Assembly: GCA_025331125.1 (NCBI GenBank)
Contig: JAOALB010000002.1
Location: forward strand, 248,001-312,000
Length of the DNA stretch: 64,000 nucleotides
Reading direction: 5' to 3'
Origin: Mycogone perniciosa
Lineage: Eukaryota; Ascomycota; Sordariomycetes; Hypocreales; Hypocreaceae
Shown: positions 1 through 11,630 of the stretch, piece by piece
How positions within the stretch are numbered: the first letter of the stretch is position 1
Layout: every line of letters starts with the position of its first letter
The notes under the pieces: generated by a model
The model's input: the letters and a program-made list of their open reading frames with translations, nothing else
Databases searched by the model: none
Told to the model about the DNA's origin: nothing
Position numbers and translations under genes: made by a program

Positions 1-1083
1 TGGGCTGAAGAACTCTGAAGAGGGACCATCTGTCTTTTGAAACACTCAGCCAACACGACTTCTATTCTAGGGTCTTTGCATCACTACACCCTGCAACTTG
101 CCCTGGCTCGAGGGCTGCCGGAGCTGCGGCATCCTCCCACGATAGTACATACATGGCACATGCTACATGGGCCGTACATATTCGCACCTACATACATATT
201 GGACCGGGATTGCCTCCCCGCAGCGTGGGCCATTCATCAACGCTGCTCACACTCCTTTCCTGTCGTCATTGCATGAGCTCCCTGACCGCCGCAGCCAGAG
301 AGCGATCCAACGAGACAACCCGCATCCAGTCGTTCTGAGGCGAAATATACGCACGCCACCCATGGTCACCACACCCACAAGCTCCTCACCATATCGTTCA
401 TTCCCGGAATCTTGCTAGTCAACCAGCTGTCTTGTCTCCCTGTGGAATATCGCCAGAGTGTTTTCGCAGAGAAACCCTAATGACTGAGCCTGAGCCTATG
501 TATGGAGTACAGACCCTGGTCATCACATAAGCCTTGGCTTTCACTTGACAGAATTTCAAATCCCCAAGCCTATTTTTAAGGAAAAAAACTCGGAGTTGTG
601 CCAGTGTGCTCCAACGAGCCCACCCCCTTCCAATCGCTGGGTGCTTTAACATCCTCTCTCTCTGTTGTGAAATGTTCATCGGGCAACACCTCTTGGCACA
701 CTGGCAGCTCTGAAAACAGCGATAGACCCTTGGCAATCTCAAAACACAGGAAGTTACAACGTGGGGGAAGACCAGCGAGGAGCAGACGGGCCGGTGGCCT
801 GGGCACTCAGACGCCTTTCGCAAGACCACCTGGCGACTCGACGGTTTTTTGACCTCTTGACATCATCACTTTCGCCATCTTTTTTCAAGAGGACCAAACA
901 AAAATCGCATAATTTAGCGTTGCCCGACTTTCGATGCGACGCTCTCGACAGCCATACCATTCTGGCTCATCGCTGAGCATGCGAAAAGGCGGGGTTTCAT
1001 TGACGATCATCAACTGTTCCTTGGCATCGTGTCCTCCGGATATTCTGGGATATTTGGAGGAGTTCCCAAGATAATTCACAAAA
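1..1083. other. non-coding leader region upstream of the Zn2Cys6 gene
   Basis: Only short overlapping open frames occur here, on both strands, with no recognisable motif or consistent codon pattern. The last few hundred bases are probably the promoter and 5' leader of the transcription factor that starts at 1084. Confidence 0.6.
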
Positions 1084-3547
1084 ATGGGCGACTTCTATCG
1101 CCAGTTTCTTTCGTCCATGACAGGGGCGGCGGATAGCCATCCAGTTACAAGTCCTGATGAGATGAACCCAAATCTCATCCCCGCAGTCACGATGCCGATG
1201 TCTACCCCCTCCCCGATGCATGGCCCATACCAGAACCTTGGATATTTTCCTGGGTTTCAGGAACCGGTCTTCCTCAATGCTGCAAAATCTCAAAAAGGCC
1301 GCCGGAAGTCAGGGGCGGGTCTTGGGGCAGGACTGGACCCGGTGAAGCATCGCCGGACGCGGTCCGGATGCTTCATGTGTAGGAGTCGCCGGGTCAAGGT
1401 ACGACCCTGATCCACGCATTGTGGGAAATTTCACTGACGCCTCGTAGTGTGATGAGACTCGCCCAATTTGCGAACGTAGGTCCTACTGTTGCCCGACGAT
1501 TTGCCCCAGTTCCACCAGGCTAATCGTTAGCAGGCTGCAGGAAAGGCAACCGAGAATGTGTCTATCCCGATCCGCCATCATCGAAAGGTAACTCGGGGCA
1601 CTCCTCAAAATCGAACGATGCCTCCTCAGCAGCTCGTCATACAAGCCCCATGTCTTCTAACGAAGGAGAAGAGGAGGATGCCGAGCAAGAATCAAAACTC
1701 GAAACTATCCCTGACGAGGAAGAGCCCGACGACATCTCTCGGCGAGGATCTGCATCAGCAGCATCACAGACCCGGAGAACAAGCACCACATCTACTACTG
1801 CACTGTCTGCTGGTCGCCAAATGTCTGAGACACCATCACAAGACGGTACCAAAAGCTCACCGTCGGCCTCGACCGTTGGGACAAGAAGTTGGACGCCAGC
1901 TGCGTACCAAACACCTGAATTACTGGTGTCACCAACTGGACGATCTGACTGGTCACGCTTGCCTCTGGACTTTCAGCGCTATCTCGGCTTTTTCGTCGAG
2001 AATATCACACATTATCATTACAGTTTGGCCATCGATGGAGATGACTTTTTCAACACCGTACTACCAAAGGTGGCCGTTCAATTCGAGCCATTGCTTAATG
2101 CTGTGGTTGGGTTTTCTGCATACCACGTTACTTTGAAGGACCCCAATGGCAAGCTTCAAGATTTCCTGCAATATTACAACAAGAGTGTGACCCAGTTGTT
2201 GGGCATCCTGAAGAGGAAGGAGACTCATCATCTCTTCGTACTTATCACGATACTGCAACTCGCCACTATAGAAGTAAGTATTTTGATCCGGCAATGTTTC
2301 TGGTTTAGTCCCGTCAGTAACCCGAATTTTAGGAATATTTAGGGGATTGGGTGAATCTTATGGGCCATCAGAAGGCGGCGTTCGAGATCATCACCCAAAT
2401 CTTCACCCCACAAACGGTTATGCAGACTCCGATTGGCAGAATGTGTCTTAATTGGTACGCTCGATTCGACAACACCGTGGCTCTCATGGGCAGATTTCCG
2501 ACGGAACTACCCAGGGAATGGTTCGCTGCCCCGGTTGAATTCCACCAAGCCCAGATGGTATCGAATCCTGATGTGTTGCGGTGGAAAATCGAAGACCGCT
2601 CTGCTCGATTGCGGCTTATTTCGTACGATATGTCCATATTATACGCCCGTGGTAGTAGAGGGCAGATCAGTCCGACGGACTACAATTACGAGCATGATCT
2701 GCTATCAAAACAACTCGACGAGTGGAAGAACACCTGGGACCCCGTTTTATCTGATCAGAGATACCTCATCACCGATTTCGCATGGAGACGTCCACCCGAC
2801 CCGGACGATGTTGTCAATCCTTATGTTCCAGGTATCCTGTACGACCATCCTCTATTCAACAGCACGATTATAACCGTAGAGTGGCATTCGATTACCATGA
2901 TGCACAAATCCCAGTCGAACGTACCACCGGAACAACTATTCGAAGAACTGTCAGGACATGCATATGTAGTATGCCAGCACTTTGAAACCATGGAATACTG
3001 GCCATCAATACCAGCCGGAGCACTCCTTACTCTACAACCATGCCTCTCTATTGCGGCTCTATTTGTTCCACACTATCCCAAGCAGAATGTGTGGTTGAGA
3101 CGCAAGTTTGCACTTCTTGAAATGATGGGGTAAGTTGCTTTGGCTTATGGTCTGCTTCTGTCTCATCTCAATGCTACCCTATTATTCCAACCCATTCCCC
3201 GTTGTAATCCCCCCCTTTTTTCTTTCTTTCTTTCTTTTTTCTCTCCTATTCTTTTATCTGGTAGCATTCTGACAATTTGGCACACCAGGCACATACACCC
3301 TTCCAGCCGTCGCGTAAAGATGGCAGAAGTATTCCGAGACTCCTCGTGCGCCCAGTGGTGGCTCCCCAATAATGAAGGCTTCACGCCCGTCTTGCAAAGC
3401 ATCCGAAGCTTTGCAGACGAGCGGAACGCCAGGGCTGTGACCGCACAACAGGAGAACCTTCGAGAGATGAAACACCTTTTTGCTAAACTCGAGCTCAGCG
3501 ATCACGAAATGGATCCCAAAGGAAAGGGAATAGACGTCAGGACTTGA
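1084..3547 (+). CDS. Zn(II)2Cys6 fungal-type transcription factor
   Basis: Sequence-specific nuclear DNA-binding regulator, predicted 712 aa. The five exons are 1084-1398, 1448-1475, 1534-2273, 2333-3129 and 3289-3547; the lengths sum to a multiple of three. The binuclear zinc cluster lies near residues 95-130 and is assembled across two introns: GCFMCRSRRVKCDE, then RPICERCRKGNREC. All six cysteines are present with the usual CX2CX6C spacing in the first half. Basic residues (KHRRTRS) precede the cluster. After it comes an acidic, Ser/Thr-rich linker (NEGEEEDAEQE), then a long middle region typical of the fungal-specific transcription factor family. The second exon is only 28 nt and carries part of the cluster. 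The last intron (3130-3288) contains a C/T-only tract. Target genes cannot be inferred. The gene is convergent with the MOB3 gene. Confidence 0.9.
3209..3248 (+). repeat. polypyrimidine tract with CTTT repeats in intron 4
   Basis: A run of C followed by T and repeated CTTT units lies inside the last intron of the Zn2Cys6 gene. It sits about 40 nt before the acceptor at 3288 and may act as an extended polypyrimidine signal. Confidence 0.7.
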
Positions 3548-4210
3548 TACATATACCGGCTGGAAGAGAAAAAGTTTTCCCCTCAGCCAAGGTGGCGAGG
3601 GCCTTAATATAGGTAAGTTGGATAGATAGGGGTTACCAACGCCATATCTGTGGTCTTCTACTTTGGGGCTGTCAATCTCAGAGTTGAAGATCATCGAATG
3701 GAGTACAGAGTGATGGTTGGATGTATAATGATTGGTTCATGAATACGGGTAAAATTATAGGACGATGGTAACAATGCGGACGGAGGAAATGTATGGATTA
3801 TGTGTTCACGGCCAAGTACTAGATCTTTGATTGAGCATGTCAAAGTCAGGGCATTCTAACACAAAGTGGCGTCAGGTTCAATTTTTGGTACCAAGGGATT
3901 CTGCTTGGAATTGGAAAAGCAAATCAGTGGATCATAGAGACACAAGCAGAGAAGCTCAGTGAACTGGTAACGTTGGGAACGGGGGGGATGTTGAATACAG
4001 ATATGGAGAGGAATACGTTGGTGGAATACCCCTCGAGCAGGTTAGATATGGCTGTGCGCCTTATGCAACCGCCTTATTTCTGTCCATTTTTATTTCATGG
4101 GCTATTCAAATTCCTAATTGCCTAAGACTTATGACAAGAACCAATATTCATAAGAATTGGCATCTAGTTCCATGCAACCAACGCGCCCCCTACACCTGGA
4201 CAGTGCAACT
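3548..4210. other. intergenic, convergent 3' ends
   Basis: Space between two convergent genes. I see no conserved coding pattern. It should hold the 3' UTRs and poly(A) sites of both neighbours. Confidence 0.6.
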
Positions 4211-5698
4211 TCATTTCTCGTTATCCTCGGACCCTTCCTTCTCCGGGGCTGGTGGTGATTCGGACTTGTCCTCTGTTGAGGAATGATCCTCTTGTGCCTC
4301 GGAAACTTCTGATGTGTTTGGGGTATCTTCAGGTGCATCGGAGGCTGGCTCCGATGTTTCTTCTTTGGTATCGGTACCGGCTGCGTTTTCCGACTCTGTT
4401 GGGTCGTCCTTGAGATCCACATCTTCAACAACTGTCTGGTCGGCGTCCAATACATCTGAATCATCTACATCATCTTGTTTCGGCTCTGGAGATGCCGCGG
4501 TCTGAGGAGGTGGCCGGGTCATCATCGATTCCTCGACAATGACAGGGACTTCGGCAACCTCAGCCTCCTCTTCCAACACGCCAGGGGCCGACAAATGCAA
4601 GCCCTTCAACCTCCTTGAGACGCCATCAGCATCTTCCTCGTCTGCCTCTATAACTGTTGTGACAGCACTTCCCGTGGATGGACTGCTTCTGATATGTCTA
4701 CGGGTGTTTGTGCGACCAACAGAGGAATGCAGGCCGTCGTCCTCAAGTGCGTTCCCACGACTCTGCGCTGGCGGTTTCAAGATTTGAGGGGGAGGCTTTT
4801 CCACCTCAGGTTCAATGGCTGGAGCTTCCAGGCCTTCAGCTTCTGGCGGCAACTTATAGTTCTCGGCTGGCAGCAAGTCGTACAAGTCGCATACAGTCTT
4901 GAAGAAAACATACAACCCTGTCTGACCCTCCACCGACCAAAATACACTGCGATGCTGGAACCAGGCGTGCGCAAATATCCGGTGTAGCCTGCGGAACACA
5001 TTGACCAAGTTTTTTACGCCGACGTTTTTGCTGTGGGCATCGTTGACAACGACGAATCGGCTTGGGAAGATCTTTTGGTCGGAGACAACATTCGCGGCCC
5101 AGTCGAGTGTGTGACAGCAGTAGTCGATGGCGCAGCAGCTCTTCGGTTGCTCATGTACAGCGCAAAGGAACTGCCATTCTGAGGCGCGCATTTCAGGGCA
5201 GGTGCTGGCGCTACATGGTGGTGTATCGAATAGGAACCCGACAATCAGAGAGTTGCATTGGGAAATGAGAAATCGGCAAAGCTCATAGAGCCAAAGGGTT
5301 CGGTCTATTCCCTGAGGAGGCTGAGCAAGTTGGAGGGCGGTTTCGCGCGTTAACGCCTGGGTGCCAGAGGCTGTGTGATGGTAGTGTAAAGCAGCAAGAT
5401 GTTCTTGGAGTTGAAATGGCGAATCCAGCTGGCCTCTGTTAGCTAATTCTCTTCGGAGACACCATAGAAAATGCCGTCATACCTCGTTCAACGGCACTAA
5501 TGGCGGTCCAGCAGCCATATCTGCAGCCTTAGTTCCAGGGTGTATGCGCCGCCTAGAGTTCGCGTCCAGGTGCGACTGTTCCATCTCGGTGGTTGCGAGC
5601 GTCGCTGAAGGGCCACCAGAGGGAGAGTTTGGCCCTATTTGGATTTCTGCCGCCGGGGGCGGACTTGGTAAGCGAGGGGAACTCGGTGCTAGAGCCAT
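4211..5698 (-). CDS. mob3: MOB3/phocein family protein (STRIPAK component)
   Basis: Predicted 477-aa member of the Mob1/phocein family. In fungi this subgroup (Sordaria MOB3, Aspergillus SipC) belongs to the striatin-PP2A (STRIPAK) complex, which controls hyphal fusion and sexual development. Exons on the minus strand are 5698-5483 and 5428-4211; the join gives PLNE-LDSPFQLQEHLAALHYHHT. The conserved core runs from about residue 45 to 275 and includes ELCRFLISQCNSLIVGFLF, CPEMRASEWQFLCAVHEQPK, CCAIDYCCHTLDWAANV and FRRLHRIFAHAWFQHR, with the Cys/His zinc ligands of the family. The Met at 5698 (MALAPSSPRLPSP) is preferred over an in-frame Met 99 nt upstream because it resembles the fungal family start. 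The last ~200 residues are an acidic, Ser/Pro-rich tail. Divergent from the CobW gene. Confidence 0.92.
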
Positions 5699-6091
5699 GA
5701 TCAAGAGCTGGCGTGACTGATTTTGGTAAAGTTGGAGTTGTCGCAGGCGACAATACGTTGTTGACAATCTGGCGACCCATCCCGAGGAGGTCTCCATACA
5801 GGAGCTGTTGCTAGTCTGAAACCCACATTAAATGCATAGTTCCCAGAGAGCTTGATAAATGCATATATGACTGGACTAACGATGAAAACGGATTGGCGGG
5901 GTAACTCAATGTATATGCATCATCGTGCATGCACGCTTGTATTTCGTCTTCTGTGAAGTACAAGAATTGCGGCATGGCGTGCTGAATGGCCCTGGTTTAT
6001 AAATTCTGTTGAAATTTTCTATTTCTAGACGTCGGATATCGAGCTTCCCGGCCCTGAGTCCTACAAAGCGTTTCACTCATTCCCAGTCACT
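5699..6091. promoter_or_regulatory. shared divergent promoter region mob3 / zng1
   Basis: These 393 bp separate the start codons of two divergently transcribed genes, so both core promoters must lie here or overlap the leaders. I could not pick a convincing TATA box. Confidence 0.5.
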
Positions 6092-7458
6092 ATGGATTTT
6101 GACGACGATGCCCCTCCAGAGCTGGTCGACACCAGTGGTGGGGTTAATAATGAAGAGGAAAACACCGTCAAAGTGCCCATTACTATAGTCACAGGTGCGG
6201 CTAGACAATGTATGAACCAGTTGTCTTTCTAACAGTTTACAAGGGTATCTTGGTGCTGGCAAGACCACTCTTTTGAATTATATACTTACGGCACAACATG
6301 GAAAGAAGATTGCAGTCATTATGAACGGTTTGGCGAGCCCCCATATCTGAACCAAGATTCCCACGCTAATTTGTGTATAGAGTTTGGAGATTGTGGGTTA
6401 TTTTAAACATTAAGAAGGTGTTCGTTCTAACAGCCTCACAGCGCTGGATATTGAAAAGTCTCTCACGGTGAATAAAGGCGACGAGAAGGTAGAAGAGTGG
6501 CTCGACGTCGGAAATGGCTGCATTTGTTGCTCTGTCAAGTAATGCCCCGTTCCAGAGGTTCCCTGTCCAATGCTAATCCCAGCAGGGACACCGGCGTGAA
6601 TGCAATTGAATCTCTTATGGAGAGGAAAGGGGCCTTTGACTATATCTTGCTCGAGACGACAGGGCTTGCAGACCCGGGGAACATCGCGCCACTATTCTGG
6701 GTTGATGACGGACTAGGAAGCACGATATACCTGGATGGAATTGTGACCTTGGTCGATGCCAAGAATATTCTTCGCAGCCTTGACGACCCTAATGGCAAAA
6801 TCGAAGATCATAACGAACATGATCACCATGGGCCCTTGATGACCACTGCACACGTGCAGATCTCGCATGCGGATGTAGTTGTCCTCAACAAAACCGACTT
6901 GGTCAGCGAGGATGAACTGCGCAAAGTTAGACAAAGGATTGAGTCCATAAATGGTTTAGCCAAGATACACGTAACAGAAAGGAGCGCTGTGCCACAACTT
7001 GAGGGCTTCCTGCTAGACCTTCATGCGTATGACCAATTCGACGAAGCTGAGGCGAGAAGCAAAGGTCATAGCCACCTGGATCCTGTAAGTGGCGAATGGC
7101 GTCCCGTGTGATGGAGTGCATGCAGCTAACAGTTCAGACAATATCTACTGTTACTATTCCAATAGGTCCTCTTCGGCTAGATCAGTTGAGGGATGTTGAC
7201 CGATGGCTACGGTCGGTTCTCTGGGATCACAAACTTCCGGCTACAGAGGAAGCTGCAGAATTTGAGATTCACCGCTCCAAAGGTCGCCTCGTTTTCGATA
7301 ACGGGGATGTGAAGTTACTACAGGGTGTCAGGGAAGTATTCGAGCTCATTGATTCCTCGGGTGGCGAGGCTCCAGCCGCTGAAGGAAAAATAATCCTGAT
7401 TGGAAGAGGAGTGAAGAGTGTGGATTTTGAGCTCAGCTTCAAGAAGACAGTCAATTGA
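6092..7458 (+). CDS. zng1: CobW/COG0523 GTPase metallochaperone (ZNG1/CBWD type)
   Basis: Predicted 371-aa G3E-family GTPase. ZNG1 proteins deliver zinc to methionine aminopeptidase. Six exons: 6092-6194, 6244-6327, 6381-6392 (12 nt), 6442-6539, 6587-7084 and 7138-7458; the sum is exactly 372 codons. Motifs: Walker A GYLGAGKTT near residue 36; NEFGDSLDIEKS, which depends on the 12-nt microexon; the metal-binding CxCC as NGCICCSVKD; ETTGLADPG (switch/Walker B region); and NKTD for guanine specificity. A His/Asp-rich stretch (EDHNEHDHHGP) follows VTLVDAKN and may bind metal. The CobW C-terminal domain starts near TVTIPIGPLRLDQLRD and ends in KIILIGRGVKSVDFE. Divergent from mob3. Family assignment is secure; the zinc role is by analogy. 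Confidence 0.93.
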
Positions 7459-8436
7459 CGCATCGTAACGCTGATTCATGAATGCAATACCCGTTGGTGG
7501 TGCCTCGGCTACCAACTGTATGGCGAAGTCCAAATACTTGGCCTCAAAAGCCTTGATACACCATAAAAGCTCGATATGCCGCCACCAAAATCGGCGGATA
7601 ACAAGCTCAGCTGCGCTAACAGCGAGTCCTTATTCTCAGCTAAATATCGGAGGCCTCTTAGGGTCATAGAAGTGGCAGCTCTATTGATATCAGACTTGGT
7701 CCCCTTGACGATGACGATGACGAGCCGACAAAACAACTGGATAAATGCATTGTTAACCTCCTGTCATTACCACTAGCCAGCCAGTTTAACGACGATTTCG
7801 AAAAGGTCTTCATCGCTGCCGCTGCCGATGAAGCTGAATGGGGAGCGCTATAAGAAGATAATGAAAGAGATAGCTAAGTGGCTAGCAAGCCGGGAATATA
7901 GACAAACACGAATAGAGGCATATTAATGGTTTATTGTAAAGTGCTGGAGTAGCATATGAATGATCTTATCACGAAGAAATATACCTCAACTTTAGCTGTA
8001 TATACATGGGGAAATAGGGTATCGGACTTTTATGGCTAACTGTTTGGCGAAGTCGAAACAGTTGGTAGCCAGAGGCCCCAAGGTATGCAAGAGGTTGTGA
8101 TAGTGTTTTCAGATAATAGCGCCAACCTGACCTGATGCGTCATTCTCGAATGAGAATGGAGATCAGCCTTGGATTCGATAGTCCGATCGTGGATCTGATT
8201 GGCCTGGGGCCCAGATTCGGCGCCGGGCCCACTTGAATCCGGCCAGCGTTGCCTGTGCCTTATCCTAGGTGATATTAGCCTTCTCGACGACGACACCAGC
8301 CAAAGATCAAATATCATAACCCGAGATCGAGACGACGAGCAATCACGAAATCGACCCGCGACAGACGATCACCTTGAACACGCGACAGTAGTACTGCTGT
8401 GCGATTATTGCGTGGCTCGCGCGATCCAGTGCAATC
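7459..8436. other. intergenic between zng1 and not2, with a possible gene relic
   Basis: No complete gene can be modelled. Positions about 7663-7850 on the plus strand read as a protein-like stretch, LGPLDDDDDEPTKQLDKCIV and onward, ending EAEWGAL before a stop. Stops and frame changes lie upstream. The minus strand also has a protein-like frame (7533 to about 7460: FAIQLVAEAPPTGIAFMNQR). Either could be a relic or an unmodelled small gene. The final ~300 nt are probably the not2 promoter and leader. Confidence 0.4.
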
Positions 8437-10857
8437 ATGAATCGGCCAGGTAGGACACCTCCATATCACGTCAACCCTCTCCAGTGCCGAATGAACCATG
8501 ATACACGATCGAGTCGAACGAAAGGGTCGCTTTTCACAAACACAATACTATTCGGTGGCAGGCAATACTGTCATGCACCGCGTTGGCCTCCTCGCCGTCG
8601 TGGGGAATGGGAACAATTCCAGTCCATTGCCGATGCCCCACCTGCGAAGTGCCGGTCTTGATGTCACCAGCGACTCTGGCCTGGCGCAAGGCTCTTGGCA
8701 GGATGGGATAGAAAAGATATCTATCCTGTGGCTCTAAGTTCATTGCATAAGCTGTGTATCAAGATGTGGGGTGCTGACAAGTGTCTTCGTTCACAGGAGC
8801 AGTGCCACAAACACTCCGAGGGATGCCCACTAGCTTTGGAAGCCAACAGCAACCCCAACAAGGCCGATCAGTATCCAACCGATTACCGAATGGCAAGTTA
8901 GGTATGGGATAGACGAATGGGGGGCCGCGCTGCCAGCCTGCCAGCCCGCCAGCCTGCCAGGTGCAAAGAACCGACGCTAACAGCTGGACACTGGTACAGG
9001 GAACAATGCTTCAGGTTGGGCGTTCAATGCGGGTGTTCCGATGGGAGGTGCTGGCTTTCAGAATCAGGCGCGCCAGCTGGGAGGAAATGTCAGCTTCGCG
9101 CAGAGCTTGAGCGGGTCGCAACCTGCAACACCTCTTGACTTGTCGTATGTTCTTTCCACTCACATTCACTCACGCTACTGCTTGCACCCACGCCCCCAAT
9201 ATCAAACGCCGCCATGTCTCTGTACCCCCAAAAGAAACATAGACTCGTCAGCAAGGCCGGCGATATGGTGGCAGAATCAACAGCTTCGCCACGGCTCTCG
9301 CCGGGCCTGGCATATTCTGCTGTACTGAAGGGGTATTCTGACCCAAGTTCTTCTTCTTGTTCTCGCTCGGCGTGGCCTACATCTCAAGACAATACACAAA
9401 TGCACAGGGCCCCATCGCAGGTACTAACAGGGGACTTCAGGGAATTTCCATCGCTTTCGAACAACTCCCAACTCCCTAATGCGAGCCAGGCCTCGATGTG
9501 GTCATCTGCTGGCTCTAGAAATCTGAGCGGCCCTATCCAACGGAACCAACCTACACCAGTCTCCTCTCAACAGGCAGGGCAAGAGGATCTCTTCAGCCCT
9601 TCATCTTCTCGAATGCCGTCAGCCCAAGGCTCCTTTCGGTTCGGTAACCAGTCATCTCAGGTTCAGCCAAACAGCGTCGATGATTTCCCTCCTTTAAACA
9701 GGACAGGGAATGGAGAAATAGGCTCGGAACGTGGTGCCAGTTTAATGTCTTCGCTGGGATTTGGCCCTCAAAGTGGCGCTTCCTCAGGAACTATGCAGAG
9801 TAATAGGGGGAATGGATTGTTGAACGCACTTTCAGCCAACAGCCGAGCGAATGAAGTTCGGTCGCCGCCTGGAGTTGGCACGCCGAGTGGTAAAGCGTTC
9901 TTGATTTTCGTTTGATTTTACCCTACTAATGTCTTAGAAGGTTCGTCCAGGCTACAGGATGGGAAGCGCGATAAGTCGGGCTCGTTCCGGGAAGATGAGC
10001 TGAGCAAGGTATCTGATGGGGCTTCGCAAGCCGAGGGACGAAATTCCCTCGGCGCTATTGGTAGTGACAATCCGGCTACCAGGTCAGGGGATGACAAGGA
10101 GAGCCAAACCCCAGAGGTTGTAGACCCTTTAGCCGGAATGCCAGCAGCAGACAAATGGGGGATCAAGGGACTACGTACGCTTATGAACAACTATCCCGAC
10201 TATCACGCCATGGTCATTGGAATGGACCCCGGTTCGTTCGGACTCGACATGGGCTCGCAGGAGTAAGGCCCAGTTTGCCGCAAAATCTCATCGAAAGCTA
10301 ACGTTCTTCACTAGGCTCTTGTCAACACAAATCTACTCTTTATTTGACGACACACCGCCAAAGCCGACTGTGAACGCTGGCAAGTTTCGTTTACCCGAGT
10401 GCTACAACGTCACAAACGTGCAGCCAATCGAGACCAAGATACAAAGCTTCAACGAGGAAACTCTTTTTTGGATCTTCTATAGCTGTCCACTAGATGTCAA
10501 GCAGCAAATGGCAGCTGTGGAACTGTGAGCAAACTAGCCCCTTCTACTCTTAAGATATACTCTGACATGAACAAGTCATTCGCGAAACTGGAGGTGGCAC
10601 AAGAAGCTGCAAGTCTGGCTGACGAAAGACGAGCACATGACTCCTCAAATATTAAGTCCCAATCATGAGAGAGGATATTACATTGTATGGGACACTGCCA
10701 ACTGGCGGAAAGATCGGGTAGGGCTACCTCCATCTATCATGATGCATTGCTGTACCTTGTGAAAAGGGGCTAACAAAAATAACCTACACAGAGAGAGTTC
10801 ACTTTGCACTATGGAGACTTGGATACGACTCTGAGTCAACCGCCTGTTGTATCGTGA
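8437..10857 (+). CDS. not2: CCR4-NOT complex subunit NOT2
   Basis: NOT2/CDC36 is a scaffold subunit of the CCR4-NOT deadenylase complex, acting in mRNA decay and transcription control. Predicted 484 aa. Eight exons: 8437-8449, 8797-8901, 9000-9144, 9441-9889, 9938-10262, 10315-10524, 10576-10717 and 10792-10857; the sum is exactly 485 codons. The N-terminal half is Gln/Ser/Asn-rich and disordered, with LDLSEFPSLSNNSQ and NSVDDFPPLNR. The C-terminal NOT2/3/5 domain includes ADKWGIKGLRTLM, RLPECYNVTNVQP, FNEETLFWIFYSCP, NWRWHKKLQVWLTKDEHMTP and ERGYYIVWDTANWRKDR. The first exon encodes only MNRPG and is followed by a 347-nt intron. The third intron (9145-9440) is unusually long, and its 3' two-thirds is open in frame. 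Confidence 0.93.
8931..8960 (+). repeat. short CCTGCCAG tandem repeat in not2 intron 2
   Basis: Imperfect repeats of a CCAGCC(T/C)G unit lie inside the second intron of not2. Small, probably slippage-derived. Confidence 0.7.
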
Positions 10858-11630
10858 TTTTCGAACATGAGCTCGGATGGTTCATCTGGCACAGAGTTGG
10901 TTGCGTGATGATTGGAACGGTGGCAACATGGTCGGGCTGCCTGGTCTTCCGGCGTTCAGCCATCGGGGCAAGGGTCAAGTTTTATTATGGCATTTAAGGA
11001 ATCGGTTCGGTGGCCTTGGGGCCCTGGAATGCAATACTATCGGGTCGTAAGGACAGGCCAGTTGTTGCCTACTAGGAATAACAAAGGTGCATTGTATCTT
11101 TGTGAAGAGGGCTGCCCAGAACATGATATGCGCGTGGTGACTGAGATCTAACCCCAGCTCACACGACTTACTTTGAAACCCCTGATTTCATTAAGCGAAG
11201 CCTCATTGAAATACTCACCTTGCTGTGTGGTGGTGTTGTGTCTCACACGAGCGTCCTTCCACTGTTGCGCGAGGGAGCATCATAATGTGTAGCACTATGA
11301 GTTGGGAAATTAGCCGAGGTTCCGCCATGGTGTATTTTGGGCAGCGGCTGTCTGTGCCTTCAACTTAATTTAGTGTCATCACCATGCACTCCGTATTACG
11401 GCATACGTAATATGCTTTAACTCTAACTTTAACTCGTCTCAGTATTGTTGGAGATCCTCATTTTCAAATTATCTATTACCTGCATTTCCCTTTCCACCGC
11501 GTCGAGTGCCTGTCTCCCGGCGCATCGACACCTGGATTGCCGTGGCACCACCACCTCCTCCGTAATACCTTGGCATTGGGTTATCGACTTGAGCTTTGTG
11601 ATCCACCACGGTGGCTTTGCGACGGACATC
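10858..11630. other. intergenic between not2 and cue1
   Basis: No gene recognised. It contains a palindromic ACTCCGTATTACG...CGTAAT element at 11388-11410. The right end is probably the cue1 leader. Confidence 0.6.
11388..11410. repeat. TACGGAGTA-family palindromic element
   Basis: ACTCCGTA is followed by the inverted repeat ATTACG-GCAT-ACGTAAT. It is one copy of the dispersed intergenic motif described in the findings. Confidence 0.7.
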
